A stretch of 64,000 nucleotides of DNA, from positions 310,001 through 374,000 of the forward strand of contig NZ_JAFKOH010000002.1 of assembly GCF_017303375.1 (NCBI RefSeq). The letters run 5' to 3'. Numbering within the stretch: position 1 is the stretch's first letter; each line of letters begins with the position of its first letter. A model generated the notes under the pieces. The model was given only the letters and a program-made list of their open reading frames with translations. It had not been told where the DNA came from and searched no databases. The translations under genes and the position numbers were made by a program. This document shows positions 1 through 10,389 of the stretch, piece after piece. The DNA comes from Bacillus sp. NTK074B. Lineage in GTDB: Bacteria > Bacillota > Bacilli > Bacillales > Bacillaceae_B.

Positions 1-375
1 AGCCATAAGGACAACTTGGGAAGTCGCACGATCGAGTACCAGTCCTACATAATATTCTTTCTTGATATCACAGCCCTCTTCGATAAGTAAGCGCTTTACT
101 TCCTTACCTTCAGGACCTGTTTGGTGAGTGACTAAAGTTTTACCGATTAACTCATCTGCATATGTACGCACTTCGTCCAGGCTTTTAGCGATTTTAACTC
201 CGCCAGCTTTACCTCGACCACCTGCATGGATTTGGGCTTTCACTACATACACGCTGGAATTTAACGTCTTCGCCGCTTCTACTGCTTCTTCAGCTGTAAA
301 AGCCACTTTACCATTCGGTACGGACACCCCGTAATTTCTGAGGATTTCTTTACCTTGATATTCATGGATATTCAT
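1..375 (-). CDS. sucC: Succinyl-CoA synthetase beta subunit, N-terminal part (cut by window edge)
   Basis: Beta subunit of ADP-forming succinyl-CoA synthetase, a TCA-cycle enzyme that couples succinyl-CoA cleavage to nucleotide phosphorylation; it works with SucD. The 125 visible residues begin [10 protein letters not shown] and hold the start of the ATP-grasp fold, including the lysine of [12 protein letters not shown] and the glycine-rich loop around residues 51-60. The ATG at 375 follows a good AGGAGG-type site about 8 bases upstream. The 3' end lies beyond position 1, so the length cannot be judged. In B. subtilis sucC follows ylqH, as here. A promoter and a cre-like site lie directly upstream. 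Confidence 0.97.
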   Translation of the reverse strand, partial: MNIHEYQGKEILRNYGVSVPNGKVAFTAEEAVEAAKTLNSSVYVVKAQIHAGGRGKAGGVKIAKSLDEVRTYADELIGKTLVTHQTGPEGKEVKRLLIEEGCDIKKEYYVGLVLDRATSQVVLMA

Positions 376-407
376 TTTCCATCCTCCTATCAAACTCTTC
401 AAAAAAT

Positions 408-422
408 AGACTGCGCTTTCAT
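408..422 (-). promoter_or_regulatory. Putative cre (CcpA) operator at the sucC promoter
   Basis: Read on the minus strand, the 15 bases ATGAAAGCGCAGTCT fit the degenerate cre consensus WTGNAANCGNWNNCW at every position. The site overlaps the last bases of the proposed -10 box and covers the likely transcription start, which is where a blocking operator would lie. Catabolite repression of sucCD by CcpA is known in B. subtilis; its operation here is inferred. Confidence 0.6.
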
Positions 423-449
423 TGTATTAAATGATAGTATATATGTCCA
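421..449 (-). promoter_or_regulatory. Sigma-A-type promoter of sucC
   Basis: On the minus strand TGGACA (444-449) and TACAAT (421-426) are spaced by 17 bases. Each matches the sigma-A consensus at five of six positions. The start of transcription would fall near 414, about 40 bases before the sucC ATG. The rest of the 376-625 gap is AT-rich and shows nothing else I can name. Confidence 0.65.
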
Positions 450-625
450 CCATTATGCTAAAAATATTATATTAATTTAAAAATTCTGAACATATTTTAA
501 TAGAATTCTTCCTCGTTACGCCGTATTTAGCGGAAGTAGTACCCATAAATTATTATACTTAAAAAATATAATCCTCTTCGAAACTAGTGAATATATTGTA
601 AGAACTACATGACTAAAACCATTAT

Positions 626-907
626 TTATTCCTTTTTGGATAGATCTCTGTCCAATCGGTAGATGAATGCAAAGACTTCTGCGACTGCCCCGTATAATTC
701 CTCCGGGATGGATTCACCGATATCCAGGTTCCCGAGCAAGGACAACAAGCTCTTATCTTCTTGTACAGGTACTCCATGCTCATTCGCTTTTGAAAGAATG
801 TTGTCAGCAATGATGCCTTTTCCTTTTGCCACGACTTTTGGTGCTGATCCTTCTTGCTGGTCATACCCTAATGCGATTGCTTCTCTCCGCTCACGCCGGC
901 TTTTCAT
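626..907 (-). CDS. ylqH: YlqH, stand-alone FlhB C-terminal-like protein
   Basis: A 93-residue soluble protein that matches only the cytoplasmic C-terminal part of FlhB, the export-gate component that switches substrate class in flagellar type III secretion. Visible family signs are APKVVAKGKG (residues 22-31), EHGVPVQED (43-51) and IPEELYGAVAEVFAFIYR near the end. The transmembrane part of FlhB is absent, and so is the NPTH autocleavage motif: the protein begins about where the cleaved C-terminal fragment of FlhB begins. The start overlaps the ylqG stop by 4 bases, so the two are translationally coupled. Its role is unknown; it is known only as an FlhB-like gene in Bacillus. Confidence 0.9.
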   Translation of the reverse strand: MKSRRERREAIALGYDQQEGSAPKVVAKGKGIIADNILSKANEHGVPVQEDKSLLSLLGNLDIGESIPEELYGAVAEVFAFIYRLDRDLSKKE

Positions 908-2664
908 ATTTTCACATCAACTCCGGAAAAGGTTTGATTACTCTCATCACCAAAGATTTTATCTGAAAGATTTGCGTGTTTATCAGGAGCCTTCACCTTT
1001 AGGGTAGACAACTGATAGTCAAGCTTATCCAGCCCTTCCTTCAACTCAGGAATGAATGATTGGGACAAAGTTTCGATCCGAGGATGGTCATTCCAAATGG
1101 TGAGGGAAATCACACGATTTTGAACCTGCATATCGATCAATGTCTCATTGATTCCCTCCAGGTTTAAATAAAATAATACACGGCAGTAGTCTCCGTCTAT
1201 TACCCCCTTCTCTTTTTCTTTTCCTGTCCACTGCAATGTGATGTCGGTGTTTCGCCCGAACAGATACAGGGGAAATTGTTGCACGATTGTCAGAAATGGG
1301 GAATGGTCTTGGGATTGAAGAACTTGATGGTTCATTTTCAGAACAATGTCATCGGCTAATTGGCGGATATCTGATGCAGGGTGATTCAGGCTCAATCCAA
1401 TGAGATGCTCCTTGAGTGTCTGACTTTGGATCTCATATCCTTTATGAAACTGAGCTTCATAGTTGATCCCGAAATCACCAATCACCCTTTTCAATACTTT
1501 AGCCAATTCTTCTCCCCTGAGTTTTTCTGTGAGTTCTAATACCGTTTGATGATGCAGCTGTTGAAAGACCTTCTCTTGATTGGACGAAGGGACACGCCCC
1601 CCCCACATCTCTTCAAGCCTGGTAAGATTCATCTCCACCAGGTTCTCCTTTCCTGCCAATCTGACAAGCTGTTTTGTCCCTGCTTCGGGGGCACCTTCTT
1701 TATTTACAGTCAGTGTGTTCAACCATTTTTCAACTAGTGAGTCAGCTGCTTTTTGGGATTCGGGCCCGTTGCCAACCTTCGCTAGCCGGTTCAGTTCATT
1801 CCGAAGATTCTCAGGTGAACGAATTGGAGGTGAAGTGCCTTGTAAAAGCTCTCCATTTTGCTTTCCTTCTGACGTTTTCCCTTCCAAAATCATCCCTGTT
1901 AACCCTTCCTTCCACTGATGCATGACGGTTTCTTTTGAAAAGAATCCAAGGGTCTTCAATAAATCAAAATGGCCCAATCGGCTTGAAAAGGTTTGTGAAG
2001 AATCTGCTAACCCAGTCAAGGCTTTAATGACAAGGTTTTCGGATATGTTCATACTGATGGGCTTTTGAAGCTTTTGAAGCAAATGAAGAGTGTCTGCATC
2101 CCTCCCTGTTTCCTTCAACCTCGAAGAAAGTGTGTCCAACATGGAAATAAAATCACCCTTTTCCCCGGATTTCATTGAAAAAAATATCCTGTCTGTAAAC
2201 GGCATATTTCTTTTTGCCATTTCAACGATTATCTTGACGTTAAGAGATGCTTCTTTACCTTTAACATATTTCTCTGCAAATAGCAGCATTTCTTTATGAA
2301 TGGGTATTTTATTCTTGACAAGTTCCATCACCAATGAAGTCATTTCTTTCTCATTGGCCGAAATGGATAAATGGTGTAAGAGTTTGGATGCAATACCCTC
2401 CCCATCTGCATTTTGAGATGGTATCAACTTGAGGCTTACTCCATTTTCCGTTTGCTTCACTTCAACCCAGTACCGCTCTCCTTCTTTCAAAGGTGCTTCG
2501 AGTTTTGCCACGAAACGCTGACCATTAGCAGACACTTCTGCAGTATCATCACCCAATAGCTTATGTACCTTTATATTTAAAACCTTTCCTTCTTGTAAAG
2601 AAAATGGTTTCCCCCCCGCAGAGGAGAGTGGGTGATTGCCTGCAGGACCATGAATGTGGGTCAT
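904..2664 (-). CDS. ylqG: YlqG, large protein with a FliK-like C-terminus
   Basis: A protein of about 586 residues, mostly polar and helical, with no signal peptide or membrane segment. I place the start at the ATG at 2664 (MTHIHGPAG) because an AGGGGG site lies 8 bases before it; the in-frame ATG at 2685 has no ribosome binding site. The last 100 residues (LFYLNLEGINETLIDMQV onward to LDKLDYQLSTLKVKA) have the layout of the FliK hook-length-control C-terminal domain: a beta segment carrying the leucine/glutamate pattern, a second beta segment, then helix and beta. This is a pattern judgement, not a search result. It overlaps ylqH by 4 bases. Function unknown. Confidence 0.85.
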   Translation of the reverse strand: MTHIHGPAGNHPLSSAGGKPFSLQEGKVLNIKVHKLLGDDTAEVSANGQRFVAKLEAPLKEGERYWVEVKQTENGVSLKLIPSQNADGEGIASKLLHHLSISANEKEMTSLVMELVKNKIPIHKEMLLFAEKYVKGKEASLNVKIIVEMAKRNMPFTDRIFFSMKSGEKGDFISMLDTLSSRLKETGRDADTLHLLQKLQKPISMNISENLVIKALTGLADSSQTFSSRLGHFDLLKTLGFFSKETVMHQWKEGLTGMILEGKTSEGKQNGELLQGTSPPIRSPENLRNELNRLAKVGNGPESQKAADSLVEKWLNTLTVNKEGAPEAGTKQLVRLAGKENLVEMNLTRLEEMWGGRVPSSNQEKVFQQLHHQTVLELTEKLRGEELAKVLKRVIGDFGINYEAQFHKGYEIQSQTLKEHLIGLSLNHPASDIRQLADDIVLKMNHQVLQSQDHSPFLTIVQQFPLYLFGRNTDITLQWTGKEKEKGVIDGDYCRVLFYLNLEGINETLIDMQVQNRVISLTIWNDHPRIETLSQSFIPELKEGLDKLDYQLSTLKVKAPDKHANLSDKIFGDESNQTFSGVDVKI

Positions 2665-3029
2665 CTTTTCATCCCCCTGTCCCATGATTTAGTCGTTATA
2701 CTGGAACTCATCCTTCTGTATTTGGATGTTTTCGTAATCTTTGTGTTCTTCAGAAAGTGCCGGTTGATTTCCGCTCCTATCAACGCTAAGCATGGGTTTC
2801 TTGTGAAAAATAATGTACATGCTATACGTTAAACAACCATTATTTTCCAAAATGTTGAACAGTCATGTCTACTTTTATAGTAGATATCTTGTTCCATCAA
2901 TGGCTTTTTGTTTCTATTGAGCTCAGTCACGCAAATCCACCCCGTTCAAACTGGTCGACAGAGCTTCGCAAGATTCAGTTTTCAAACTGATCATCTCTAT
3001 GGAAATGCCTTCTATTTACTTACTTTCAC
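2665..3029. other. Gene-free stretch between rnhB and ylqG
   Basis: About 365 bases with no convincing gene on either strand. A perfect 7-base inverted repeat (TCAGTTT/AAACTGA, 2975-2990) lies just after the rnhB stop but has only two bases between the arms and no T run, so it is not a good terminator. A promoter for ylqG is expected here; I see only weak matches such as TTGGAA and TATAGC 18 bases apart on the minus strand near 2823-2852. Confidence 0.5.
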
Positions 3030-3812
3030 TTAATGATCGGTGTGAAGTATCTCTTTTACTGGTGCAAAGCTTTTTCGATGAAGAGGTGTCACACCTAATT
3101 GCTCTAATCCTATTAAATGATCTTTTGTTCCATAGCCTGCATTTTTCTCGAAAGCATAGCCGGGATATTCCAGAGCATATTCCTTCATCATCCGGTCCCT
3201 TGTTACTTTGGCGATAATCGAAGCTGCAGCAATGGATATGCTTTTCGCGTCTCCTTTAATAATTGACTGACTCTGATATGGTGATTGAATTTCCATCGCG
3301 TCAATCAATAAATAATCAGGCTGAATGGGCAGCTGGACGATTGCTTCATTCATCGCCTTTTTCGTCGCTTGATAAATATTGATGGAATCAATTTCTTGCG
3401 CATGGACCATACCAATGCCAATTGAAATAGCATGCTTCCGAATATATTCATAATACTCTTCTCTTTTCGCCTCTGAAAGCTTCTTGCTATCATTCAATCC
3501 AGCTAAATAGAAGTCAGGTGGCAGGATGACGGCTGCCGTGACGACCGGCCCGGCAAGGGGTCCCCTCCCCACCTCATCGATCCCTGCGATATGGGTATAG
3601 CCTTGTAGGCGAAGCTCCGTTTCGTACCGTGTGAGAAGATCGAATTCTTCCTTCTCCTTCTTTTTTTTCATCCGTTCCCGTTCTAGCTGTATCAGAAGTT
3701 TCTGAACACCTTTTCTATCATCCCGTTTCAATTCCTCCAAAATCGGATCAGAATCAGACAGGTCCTCGATCAATTCTTTAATCTCTTTGATTGTTCTATG
3801 TACTTTCGTCAC
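3030..3812 (-). CDS. rnhB: Ribonuclease HII
   Basis: Cytoplasmic endonuclease that cuts the RNA strand of RNA-DNA hybrids and acts at single ribonucleotides in DNA. At 260 residues it has the usual Bacillus length, with an N-terminal charged helical extension (residues 1-70, very lysine/glutamate rich) before the catalytic core. The core has GIDEVGRGPLAGPVV at 77-91 with catalytic Asp79 and Glu80, NDSKKLSE at 107-114, and the later Asp171 in LLIDAM. It lies downstream of rbgA and is separated from it by a terminator-like hairpin, yet the rbgA-rnhB order is that of B. subtilis. Confidence 0.97.
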   Translation of the reverse strand: MTKVHRTIKEIKELIEDLSDSDPILEELKRDDRKGVQKLLIQLERERMKKKKEKEEFDLLTRYETELRLQGYTHIAGIDEVGRGPLAGPVVTAAVILPPDFYLAGLNDSKKLSEAKREEYYEYIRKHAISIGIGMVHAQEIDSINIYQATKKAMNEAIVQLPIQPDYLLIDAMEIQSPYQSQSIIKGDAKSISIAAASIIAKVTRDRMMKEYALEYPGYAFEKNAGYGTKDHLIGLEQLGVTPLHRKSFAPVKEILHTDH

Positions 3813-3852
3813 TCTTCTTCCCCCTCATTTATATCGGATCATCCCCACAAAA

Positions 3853-3899
3853 ATAAAGAGGCTGTGTAAAAGGGATCTTTCCCCTTTTCCAGCCTCTAT
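3853..3899 (-). terminator. Rho-independent terminator after rbgA
   Basis: On the minus strand AGAGGCTG pairs with CAGCCTCT, with inner pairing of AAAAGGG with CCCTTTT, followed by TTATTTTTG. It would end rbgA transcripts before rnhB. Confidence 0.8.
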
Positions 3900-3902
3900 T
3901 CG

Positions 3903-4769
3903 TTATTCATCATCCTGTTCAGTTTCACCAATGAAATCAAACGTCATTGGCCCCAATTGAACATTTCGGATATCCCTGACGATGATTTCAGACGTCTTGT
4001 CATAGTCCACTTCTCCGCCTGTCATCAGACAGCCTCTTTTGGCCCCGATCCTATCGAAGCTATCCACAACCTCTTCAGGCATTCCATTAAGGCCGTAGCG
4101 CTCTTCCAGACGCTCAGGATAGTGTTCTTCAAGAAAGCGCAAACCATATACAGCAATATCCTGTAAATTCAGAATTGTATCCTTGATTGCACCTGTTAGG
4201 GCCAGTTTATAACCAACCTTTGGATCTTCAAACTTCGGCCAAAGTATCCCGGGGGTATCAAGCAATTCCAGCTCTTTACCGACTTTGATCCATTGCTGGG
4301 CTTTTGTCACACCTGGGGTATTCCCGGTTTTCGCAATATTTTTCTTCGCCAACCTGTTGATTAATGTAGACTTTCCTACATTAGGAATACCTACTATCAT
4401 CGCTCTGATGGCACGTGGTCTCATTCCCCTCGACTTCATGCGGTCGAATTTATCTTTCAGGATTTCTTTAGCTGCCTGCACGATGACTTGAAGGCCCTTA
4501 CCTGCCTGCGCGTTTACCGCAAGGGCAGTAATACCCTGCTCATTGAAGTAGGCAATCCACTCTTTTGTCCTCTTTGGGTCAGCCATGTCCGCTTTGTTTA
4601 ACAAGACGAGTCTCGGCTTCTGACCAATTATTTCTTCAATCATCGGATTTCTCGAGGATAATGGAATTCTTGCATCTACTAATTCAATCACAATGTCTAC
4701 AAGTTTCAATTTCTCGGTAACTTGTCTACGGGCTTTAGCCATATGCCCTGGAAACCATTGTATTGTCAT
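3903..4769 (-). CDS. rbgA: Ribosome biogenesis GTPase RbgA (YlqF)
   Basis: GTPase needed for late assembly of the 50S subunit. It is a circularly permuted GTPase, as the motif order shows: NKAD (G4, residues 58-61) comes first, then GIPNVGKST (G1, 127-135), TPGVT (G2 region, 151-155) and DTPG (G3, 171-174). At 288 residues it has the family length, and the C-terminal third is the RNA-binding helical domain. The ATG at 4769 follows a GGAGGTGG site. It lies 28 bases downstream of lepB, so the two may be cotranscribed. Confidence 0.97.
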   Translation of the reverse strand: MTIQWFPGHMAKARRQVTEKLKLVDIVIELVDARIPLSSRNPMIEEIIGQKPRLVLLNKADMADPKRTKEWIAYFNEQGITALAVNAQAGKGLQVIVQAAKEILKDKFDRMKSRGMRPRAIRAMIVGIPNVGKSTLINRLAKKNIAKTGNTPGVTKAQQWIKVGKELELLDTPGILWPKFEDPKVGYKLALTGAIKDTILNLQDIAVYGLRFLEEHYPERLEERYGLNGMPEEVVDSFDRIGAKRGCLMTGGEVDYDKTSEIIVRDIRNVQLGPMTFDFIGETEQDDE

Positions 4770-4797
4770 ATGACCACCTCCAAACGACTTTTTTCTA

Positions 4798-5337
4798 TTA
4801 TTTCACCAAACCGAAATCTTTAACAGGCCAATAAATCACTTTTGTGTCCCCGATCACTTCATCAGTCGAGACCGTCCCGATATGGCGACTATCCTTACTG
4901 AATCGACGATTATCACCCATGACAAAGATTTCCCCATCCGGAACAGTTTCTTCACCGGTAATATCCTTCAACGTGAAATCTTCGGTTAAGACACCGCCGT
5001 TCAATTGATCTTTGTATTCTTGTAAATACGGTTCAGCATAAGCTTTTCCATTAACATATAATGTATCGTTTTTATATTCAACCTTATCTCCAGGCAATCC
5101 AATGACACGCTTGATATAGTCCTTGTGTTCAGGCGCATGGAATACGACGATATCGAACCTCTCAGGCTCGCCAAGTTTACTTACAATCATTCGATCACCA
5201 TTATGTAAAGTAGGCATCATAGATAATCCATCAACCACAATAGGTGCGAATAAGAAGAATCTGATAATAGCAGCTAAACCTACTGCAATCAGCAGTGCCT
5301 TCATCCATTCCCACCACTCGTTTTTTTCCTTAACCAC
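4798..5337 (-). CDS. Type I signal peptidase
   Basis: Membrane-anchored peptidase that removes signal peptides from exported proteins. One N-terminal membrane segment (residues 13-31) is followed by the extracellular catalytic domain. The nucleophile is Ser39 in [10 protein letters not shown] and the general base is Lys76 in [16 protein letters not shown] follows near residue 148. The reading frame extends to a TTG at 5352. I prefer the GTG at 5337, which has GGGTGG 7 bases upstream, giving 179 residues; the choice is not certain. It belongs to the SipS/SipT group of single-span Bacillus enzymes. Paralogues are common in Bacillus, so I do not assign one symbol. Confidence 0.93.
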   Translation of the reverse strand: MVKEKNEWWEWMKALLIAVGLAAIIRFFLFAPIVVDGLSMMPTLHNGDRMIVSKLGEPERFDIVVFHAPEHKDYIKRVIGLPGDKVEYKNDTLYVNGKAYAEPYLQEYKDQLNGGVLTEDFTLKDITGEETVPDGEIFVMGDNRRFSKDSRHIGTVSTDEVIGDTKVIYWPVKDFGLVK

Positions 5338-5475
5338 ATCTCCACCACCCAAAATATTTTCTATCTTTTTCTATTCTACTAGAAATCCTTCTAATTCTCA
5401 TTAAAAAAAGGTGGTTTCCCTAAAATAGTCGAAATTCCGCCCTGTGCCGAATATTATGAGGGTTTTAGGAAAAGG

Positions 5476-5503
5476 AAAAGGAGCTTGTCTCCAAGCTCCT
5501 TTT
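5476..5503 (-). terminator. Strong terminator after rplS
   Basis: A perfect 12-base stem (AAAAGGAGCTTG with CAAGCTCCTTTT) around a 4-base loop, followed on the minus strand by CCTTTTCC. It ends the rplS transcript before lepB. Confidence 0.85.
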
Positions 5504-5512
5504 CTTACGTTC

Positions 5513-5857
5513 TTATCGAATTTCTTTAATACGAGCCGCTTTACCACGTAGGTTACGTAGGTAATAAAGTTTCGCACGACGTACTTTACCGCGACGAATA
5601 ACTTCTAATTTAGCGATCTTTGGTGTGTGTACTGGGAAAGTACGTTCAACACCTACACCGTAAGAAATTTTACGAACTGTAAATGTTTCGCTGATACCGC
5701 CACCGCGGCGTTTGATTACTACTCCTTCGTATACCTGAATACGTTCACGAGTACCCTCAACGATGTTAACGTGTACACGTACTGTATCACCAGGACGGAA
5801 AGATGGTAGATCAGAGCGAAGTTGTTCTTTCGTAATATCTTCGATTAATTTGTGCAT
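5513..5857 (-). CDS. rplS: 50S ribosomal protein L19
   Basis: Large-subunit protein at the subunit interface. It has 114 residues, beginning [13 protein letters not shown], with the family core [19 protein letters not shown] and the basic C-terminal stretch [21 protein letters not shown] take the ATG at 5857, which has AAGGAG 9 bases upstream; the longer reading from a TTG at 5866 is less likely. It has its own promoter and a probable autoregulatory leader, and ends at a strong terminator. Confidence 0.98.
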   Translation of the reverse strand: MHKLIEDITKEQLRSDLPSFRPGDTVRVHVNIVEGTRERIQVYEGVVIKRRGGGISETFTVRKISYGVGVERTFPVHTPKIAKLEVIRRGKVRRAKLYYLRNLRGKAARIKEIR

Positions 5858-5867
5858 CTTTTTCAAC

Positions 5868-5957
5868 TCCTTCCAACAGATGCTCTTACAAAAGCGATAG
5901 ATTGCAGCGGAACATCGGGATCAATGACTCTGGGAGCTAACTCCTCAAGCCACAAAG
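5868..5957 (-). ncRNA. Probable L19 leader (autoregulatory 5' UTR of rplS)
   Basis: Between the rplS promoter and its ribosome binding site lies a leader of about 90 nucleotides with several short self-complementary segments (for example TGAGGAGTTAGCTCCCAGAG and the GATCCCGATG region). An L19 leader family is known at exactly this position, just after trmD, in Bacilli. I base the call on position and length; I have not folded or aligned it. Confidence 0.5.
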
Positions 5958-5960
5958 AAT

Positions 5961-5989
5961 ATATTATCATACGGGCATGGAGGATGCAA
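5961..5989 (-). promoter_or_regulatory. Sigma-A-type promoter of rplS
   Basis: On the minus strand TTGCAT (5984-5989) and TAATAT (5961-5966) are spaced by 17 bases, placed just after the trmD stop. This gives rplS its own transcript besides read-through from rimM-trmD. Confidence 0.6.
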
Positions 5990-5993
5990 GGGT

Positions 5994-6731
5994 CTATTTA
6001 GACTTTCTCCATTCTTCTATCCATGCCTTCTGCCGATCTGTAAGTGTATAACTATCCAATAAATCAGGTCTTCTTTCAAAGGTTCTCCTTAGGCTCTCTT
6101 TCTCTCTCCATTCCTCTATGAGACGATGGTTTCCGGAAATTAATTCGCCCGGTACCTTCATTCCTCTGAAATCGGCTGGACGGGTGTAATGAGGATGCTC
6201 CAGCAATCCTGACGAAAACGAATCCAGTATAGGTGAATCCCCGTTCCCCAGAACCCCTGGAAGAAGGCGGACAACGCTATCGATGACCACCATTGCCCCA
6301 AGTTCCCCACCCGTAAGGACATAATCGCCTATTGAAATTTCATCTGTTACAACATGCTCCCTGATTCGCTCATCATAGCCTTCATAATGGCCACAAATAA
6401 ACACGAGGTGATCTTCTTTCGCAAGCTCCTCTGCCTTTTGCTGGGTATAGCGTTCTCCCTGTGGGCACATGAGGATGACTCTCGGGTTTGATTTTTCTTC
6501 TTTCTTCAACGCCTCAACTGCATCAAATATCGGTTGGGGCTTCAAGACCATACCGGCTCCCCCGCCGTAAGGATAATCATCTACCTGATGATGTTTATTG
6601 TCCGCGTATTCCCGGAAGTTAATCACATTATACGAAACGGCTTCTTTTTCAGTCGCTTTTTTTAAGATTGAATCACCGAAGATACCTTCAAACATTCCAG
6701 GGAATAGGGACAGAACATCCATTCTCATCAT
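5994..6731 (-). CDS. trmD: tRNA (guanine-N1)-methyltransferase TrmD
   Basis: Methylates G37 of tRNAs that read CNN codons, using S-adenosylmethionine; this prevents +1 frameshifting. At 245 residues it has full length. It shows the SPOUT trefoil-knot signature: [15 protein letters not shown] is seen here as [15 protein letters not shown] (residues 108-122), followed by [20 protein letters not shown] (132-151). The DSF and RRPDLL segments of the C-terminal tRNA-binding domain are present. The start overlaps the rimM stop (ATGA type), and a GGAAGGG site lies upstream within rimM. Confidence 0.98.
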   Translation of the reverse strand: MMRMDVLSLFPGMFEGIFGDSILKKATEKEAVSYNVINFREYADNKHHQVDDYPYGGGAGMVLKPQPIFDAVEALKKEEKSNPRVILMCPQGERYTQQKAEELAKEDHLVFICGHYEGYDERIREHVVTDEISIGDYVLTGGELGAMVVIDSVVRLLPGVLGNGDSPILDSFSSGLLEHPHYTRPADFRGMKVPGELISGNHRLIEEWREKESLRRTFERRPDLLDSYTLTDRQKAWIEEWRKSK

Positions 6732-7246
6732 GATAAAAGCCCTTCCATCGGTTCAATGGTAATGAGCTGCTCCTCGATATCGACACTGATCACTATATCC
6801 TCTATGTAAGGGATGAGGTACTCTTTGCCCCTCTCGCCTTTCACTACCCATACATCGTTCGCACCCGGGCTCAGGATCTCATTGACGGTACCCAGATCTT
6901 CCCCTCCCGTCGTCACGACCTTGCAGCCTACAATCTCGTGGAGATAGTATTCCCCTTCGCCGAGTTCCTGCAGCTGGTCTTCCTGAACCTTCAGTATTCC
7001 TTCTTTGAACTTCTCCACCTCATTGATATTTTCAAAACCTTCGAAGGTAAGTAAATCAAAGCTTTTATGATTTCTGTGAGATTTGATCACAAGTTCAGTG
7101 GGATTTTGTCCTTTATTTTGGAACAGATATAGGGTATTTCCTTTTTGATAACGCTCTTCAGGGAAATCTGTTGTGGAAACGACCTTAACTTCCCCTTTGA
7201 CACCATGGGTATTGACAATCTTTCCTACATTAAACCACTTTTCCAT
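6728..7246 (-). CDS. rimM: 16S rRNA processing protein RimM
   Basis: Assembly factor for the 30S head that binds S19 and helps 16S rRNA maturation. The start is the ATG at 7246 ([22 protein letters not shown]), preceded by AAGAGGTG at 8 bases; upstream in-frame codons belong to no family feature. The 172 residues comprise the N-terminal barrel domain and a C-terminal PRC-barrel domain ([22 protein letters not shown] onward, ending in the typical [15 protein letters not shown]). It overlaps trmD by 4 bases. Confidence 0.97.
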   Translation of the reverse strand: MEKWFNVGKIVNTHGVKGEVKVVSTTDFPEERYQKGNTLYLFQNKGQNPTELVIKSHRNHKSFDLLTFEGFENINEVEKFKEGILKVQEDQLQELGEGEYYLHEIVGCKVVTTGGEDLGTVNEILSPGANDVWVVKGERGKEYLIPYIEDIVISVDIEEQLITIEPMEGLLS

Positions 7247-7263
7247 CACATTCACCTCTTGCT

Positions 7264-7650
7264 TTAACGTATTTCTTTCACAATTCCATCTTCTATTACA
7301 ATCGTCTTCGAAAGGGTCTCTTCCTCCCAATTGTCACCAACTTGGATGTCCATCATACCCTGGAGCTCCTTTTCCTTCAGCTCGCTTCCAATCGGCAGGA
7401 TGTCCAGCTGTTCCATTTGAAAATCCAAAAGTTTGATTTTTTCTGAACGCTCATTTAATTCTTTTTCAAAATGCTGGTTTAATTTAGCAGACGGGTATTT
7501 CTTTCCACGCTCAATTTTTTTCATTTCGAATTGCAGCTGGTCACTTTCCTTTTTCAGATGAAACTTCTGGTTTTCATATCGTCTCATCAGCAAGTCCTTA
7601 CTTTTTTCAGTCAGAACCTGTTTAATTGTAATTGTATGTATCACTTTCAA
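7264..7650 (-). CDS. ylqD: YlqD family protein
   Basis: A conserved 128-residue Bacillus protein of unknown function, always found with rimM-trmD in the known B. subtilis order. The middle (residues 20-90) is highly charged and predicted to form a coiled coil; the C-terminal part ([21 protein letters not shown]) looks like beta strand. No signal peptide or membrane segment. The ATG at 7650 has a GGAGGAGGAAG site. A terminator separates it from khpA upstream, so it probably starts the ylqD-rimM-trmD transcript. Confidence 0.9.
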   Translation of the reverse strand: MKVIHTITIKQVLTEKSKDLLMRRYENQKFHLKKESDQLQFEMKKIERGKKYPSAKLNQHFEKELNERSEKIKLLDFQMEQLDILPIGSELKEKELQGMMDIQVGDNWEEETLSKTIVIEDGIVKEIR

Positions 7651-7784
7651 GAGTTCTTCCTCCTCCTTCTATTCACCCCTCACTGAAGTAAAGATCCTTA
7701 AGGGTGTTCTTAGGGGAGTGGCGGCATGTATGACGGTCTCATAGCCTTACTTACTATCATATCATTGAATGGCAATAATCCCTA

Positions 7785-7841
7785 TGAAAAAGGGGACTGA
7801 CGTCTTAAGGCTAACAAGTAACCTTTGTGGGTCAGTCCCCT
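7785..7841 (-). terminator. Terminator after rpsP-khpA
   Basis: AGGGGACTGAC pairs with GTCAGTCCCCT, with an inner AAGG/CCTT pairing, followed on the minus strand by TTTTTC. Confidence 0.75.
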
Positions 7842-7880
7842 AATTCCTAAAGATGATGTCAGGAGCTTATGAAAGCCTCC

Positions 7881-8114
7881 TCACTCCACTATCTCTAAAA
7901 AGATTTTCTTCTGTTGTGAAGATCCTGCTGCAGCGTATACCACAGTTCGAATCGATTTAGCTACTCTCCCTTGTTTCCCAATGACCTTTCCCATATCCTC
8001 GGGATGAACGGATAACTTATAGGTTAAACCGTTCGTACCTTCATCCAGATCGACGCGGACAGCTTCAGGATGGTCCACCAAGGGTTTCACAATCGTTAGA
8101 ATAAGATCTTTCAT
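7881..8114 (-). CDS. khpA: KH-domain RNA-binding protein KhpA (YlqC)
   Basis: A 77-residue single KH domain with the GXXG RNA-binding loop visible as GKQG in MGKVIGKQGRVAKSI (residues 42-56). In Gram-positive bacteria KhpA pairs with KhpB/Jag and affects elongation and RNA binding; that role is known from relatives. It follows rpsP by 12 bases and shares its promoter. Confidence 0.95.
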   Translation of the reverse strand: MKDLILTIVKPLVDHPEAVRVDLDEGTNGLTYKLSVHPEDMGKVIGKQGRVAKSIRTVVYAAAGSSQQKKIFLEIVE

Positions 8115-8126
8115 CGACCTAATCGA

Positions 8127-9861
<1,735 letters not shown>

Positions 9862-9873
9862 TCATGCCGCCTC

Positions 9874-10206
9874 CTAATCCAATATTTCAAGATCATCAAT
9901 GAGTTTTAAACAATGAGAAGAATCAATTGATGGCTCTTCTATTTTTTGTCTTAATTGATCAAGAATCTCGTTGCGTTCCTGAAATTTATTAAATAATAAA
10001 AGCTTTTCTTCGTACTCCTCGATCATGGCCTCAGTCCGTTTAATGTTATCGTACACTGCTTGCCGGCTAACACTATATTCCTCGGCGATTTCCCCCAATG
10101 AGAAATCATCCAGGTAATAGAGAGACATGTAGCTTCTTTGCTTTGGAGTTAACAAAGACTGATAAAAATCGTAGAGATAATTCATTCTGGTCGTTTTCTC
10201 CAGCAC
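9874..10206 (-). CDS. ylxM: YlxM, helix-turn-helix SRP-associated protein
   Basis: A 110-residue protein with a sigma-factor-like helix-turn-helix: [39 protein letters not shown] (residues 19-57 in part). The family sits before ffh in Firmicutes and modulates SRP in streptococci; its action here is inferred. The start is a GTG at 10206 with a strong AAGGAGGG site 6 bases upstream. It is the first gene of a ylxM-ffh transcript driven by a near-perfect promoter. Confidence 0.95.
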   Translation of the reverse strand: MLEKTTRMNYLYDFYQSLLTPKQRSYMSLYYLDDFSLGEIAEEYSVSRQAVYDNIKRTEAMIEEYEEKLLLFNKFQERNEILDQLRQKIEEPSIDSSHCLKLIDDLEILD

Positions 10207-10246
10207 GGATATCCCTCCTTGTTAAGTGAAAAACCTTTACATATGA

Positions 10247-10275
10247 AGAATACAGTGTTTACAGGTGTTTGTCAA
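10247..10275 (-). promoter_or_regulatory. Sigma-A promoter of ylxM-ffh
   Basis: On the minus strand TTGACA (10270-10275) and TATTCT (10247-10252) with exactly 17 bases between them, about 40 bases before the ylxM GTG. Confidence 0.8.
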
Positions 10276-10321
10276 GGATACTTATGGATTATTCATAGGG
10301 AAAACCCATTAAATGCTCTAC

Positions 10322-10374
10322 AAAAAAGAAGAGCAGCCTGAAGACCACATCTTCTGAGTCTCTCATCAGGCTGC
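10322..10374 (-). terminator. Terminator after ftsY
   Basis: GCAGCCTGA pairs with TCAGGCTGC around a long, partly paired loop; TCTTCTTTTTTG follows on the minus strand. It ends the rnc-smc-ftsY transcript. Confidence 0.8.
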
Positions 10375-10389
10375 ACTATTGATTAGGAT

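Noticed and set aside
2975..2990. Terminator after rnhB (TCAGTTT/AAACTGA)
   Set aside because: Only two bases lie between the arms, the stem is short and AT-rich, and no T run follows.
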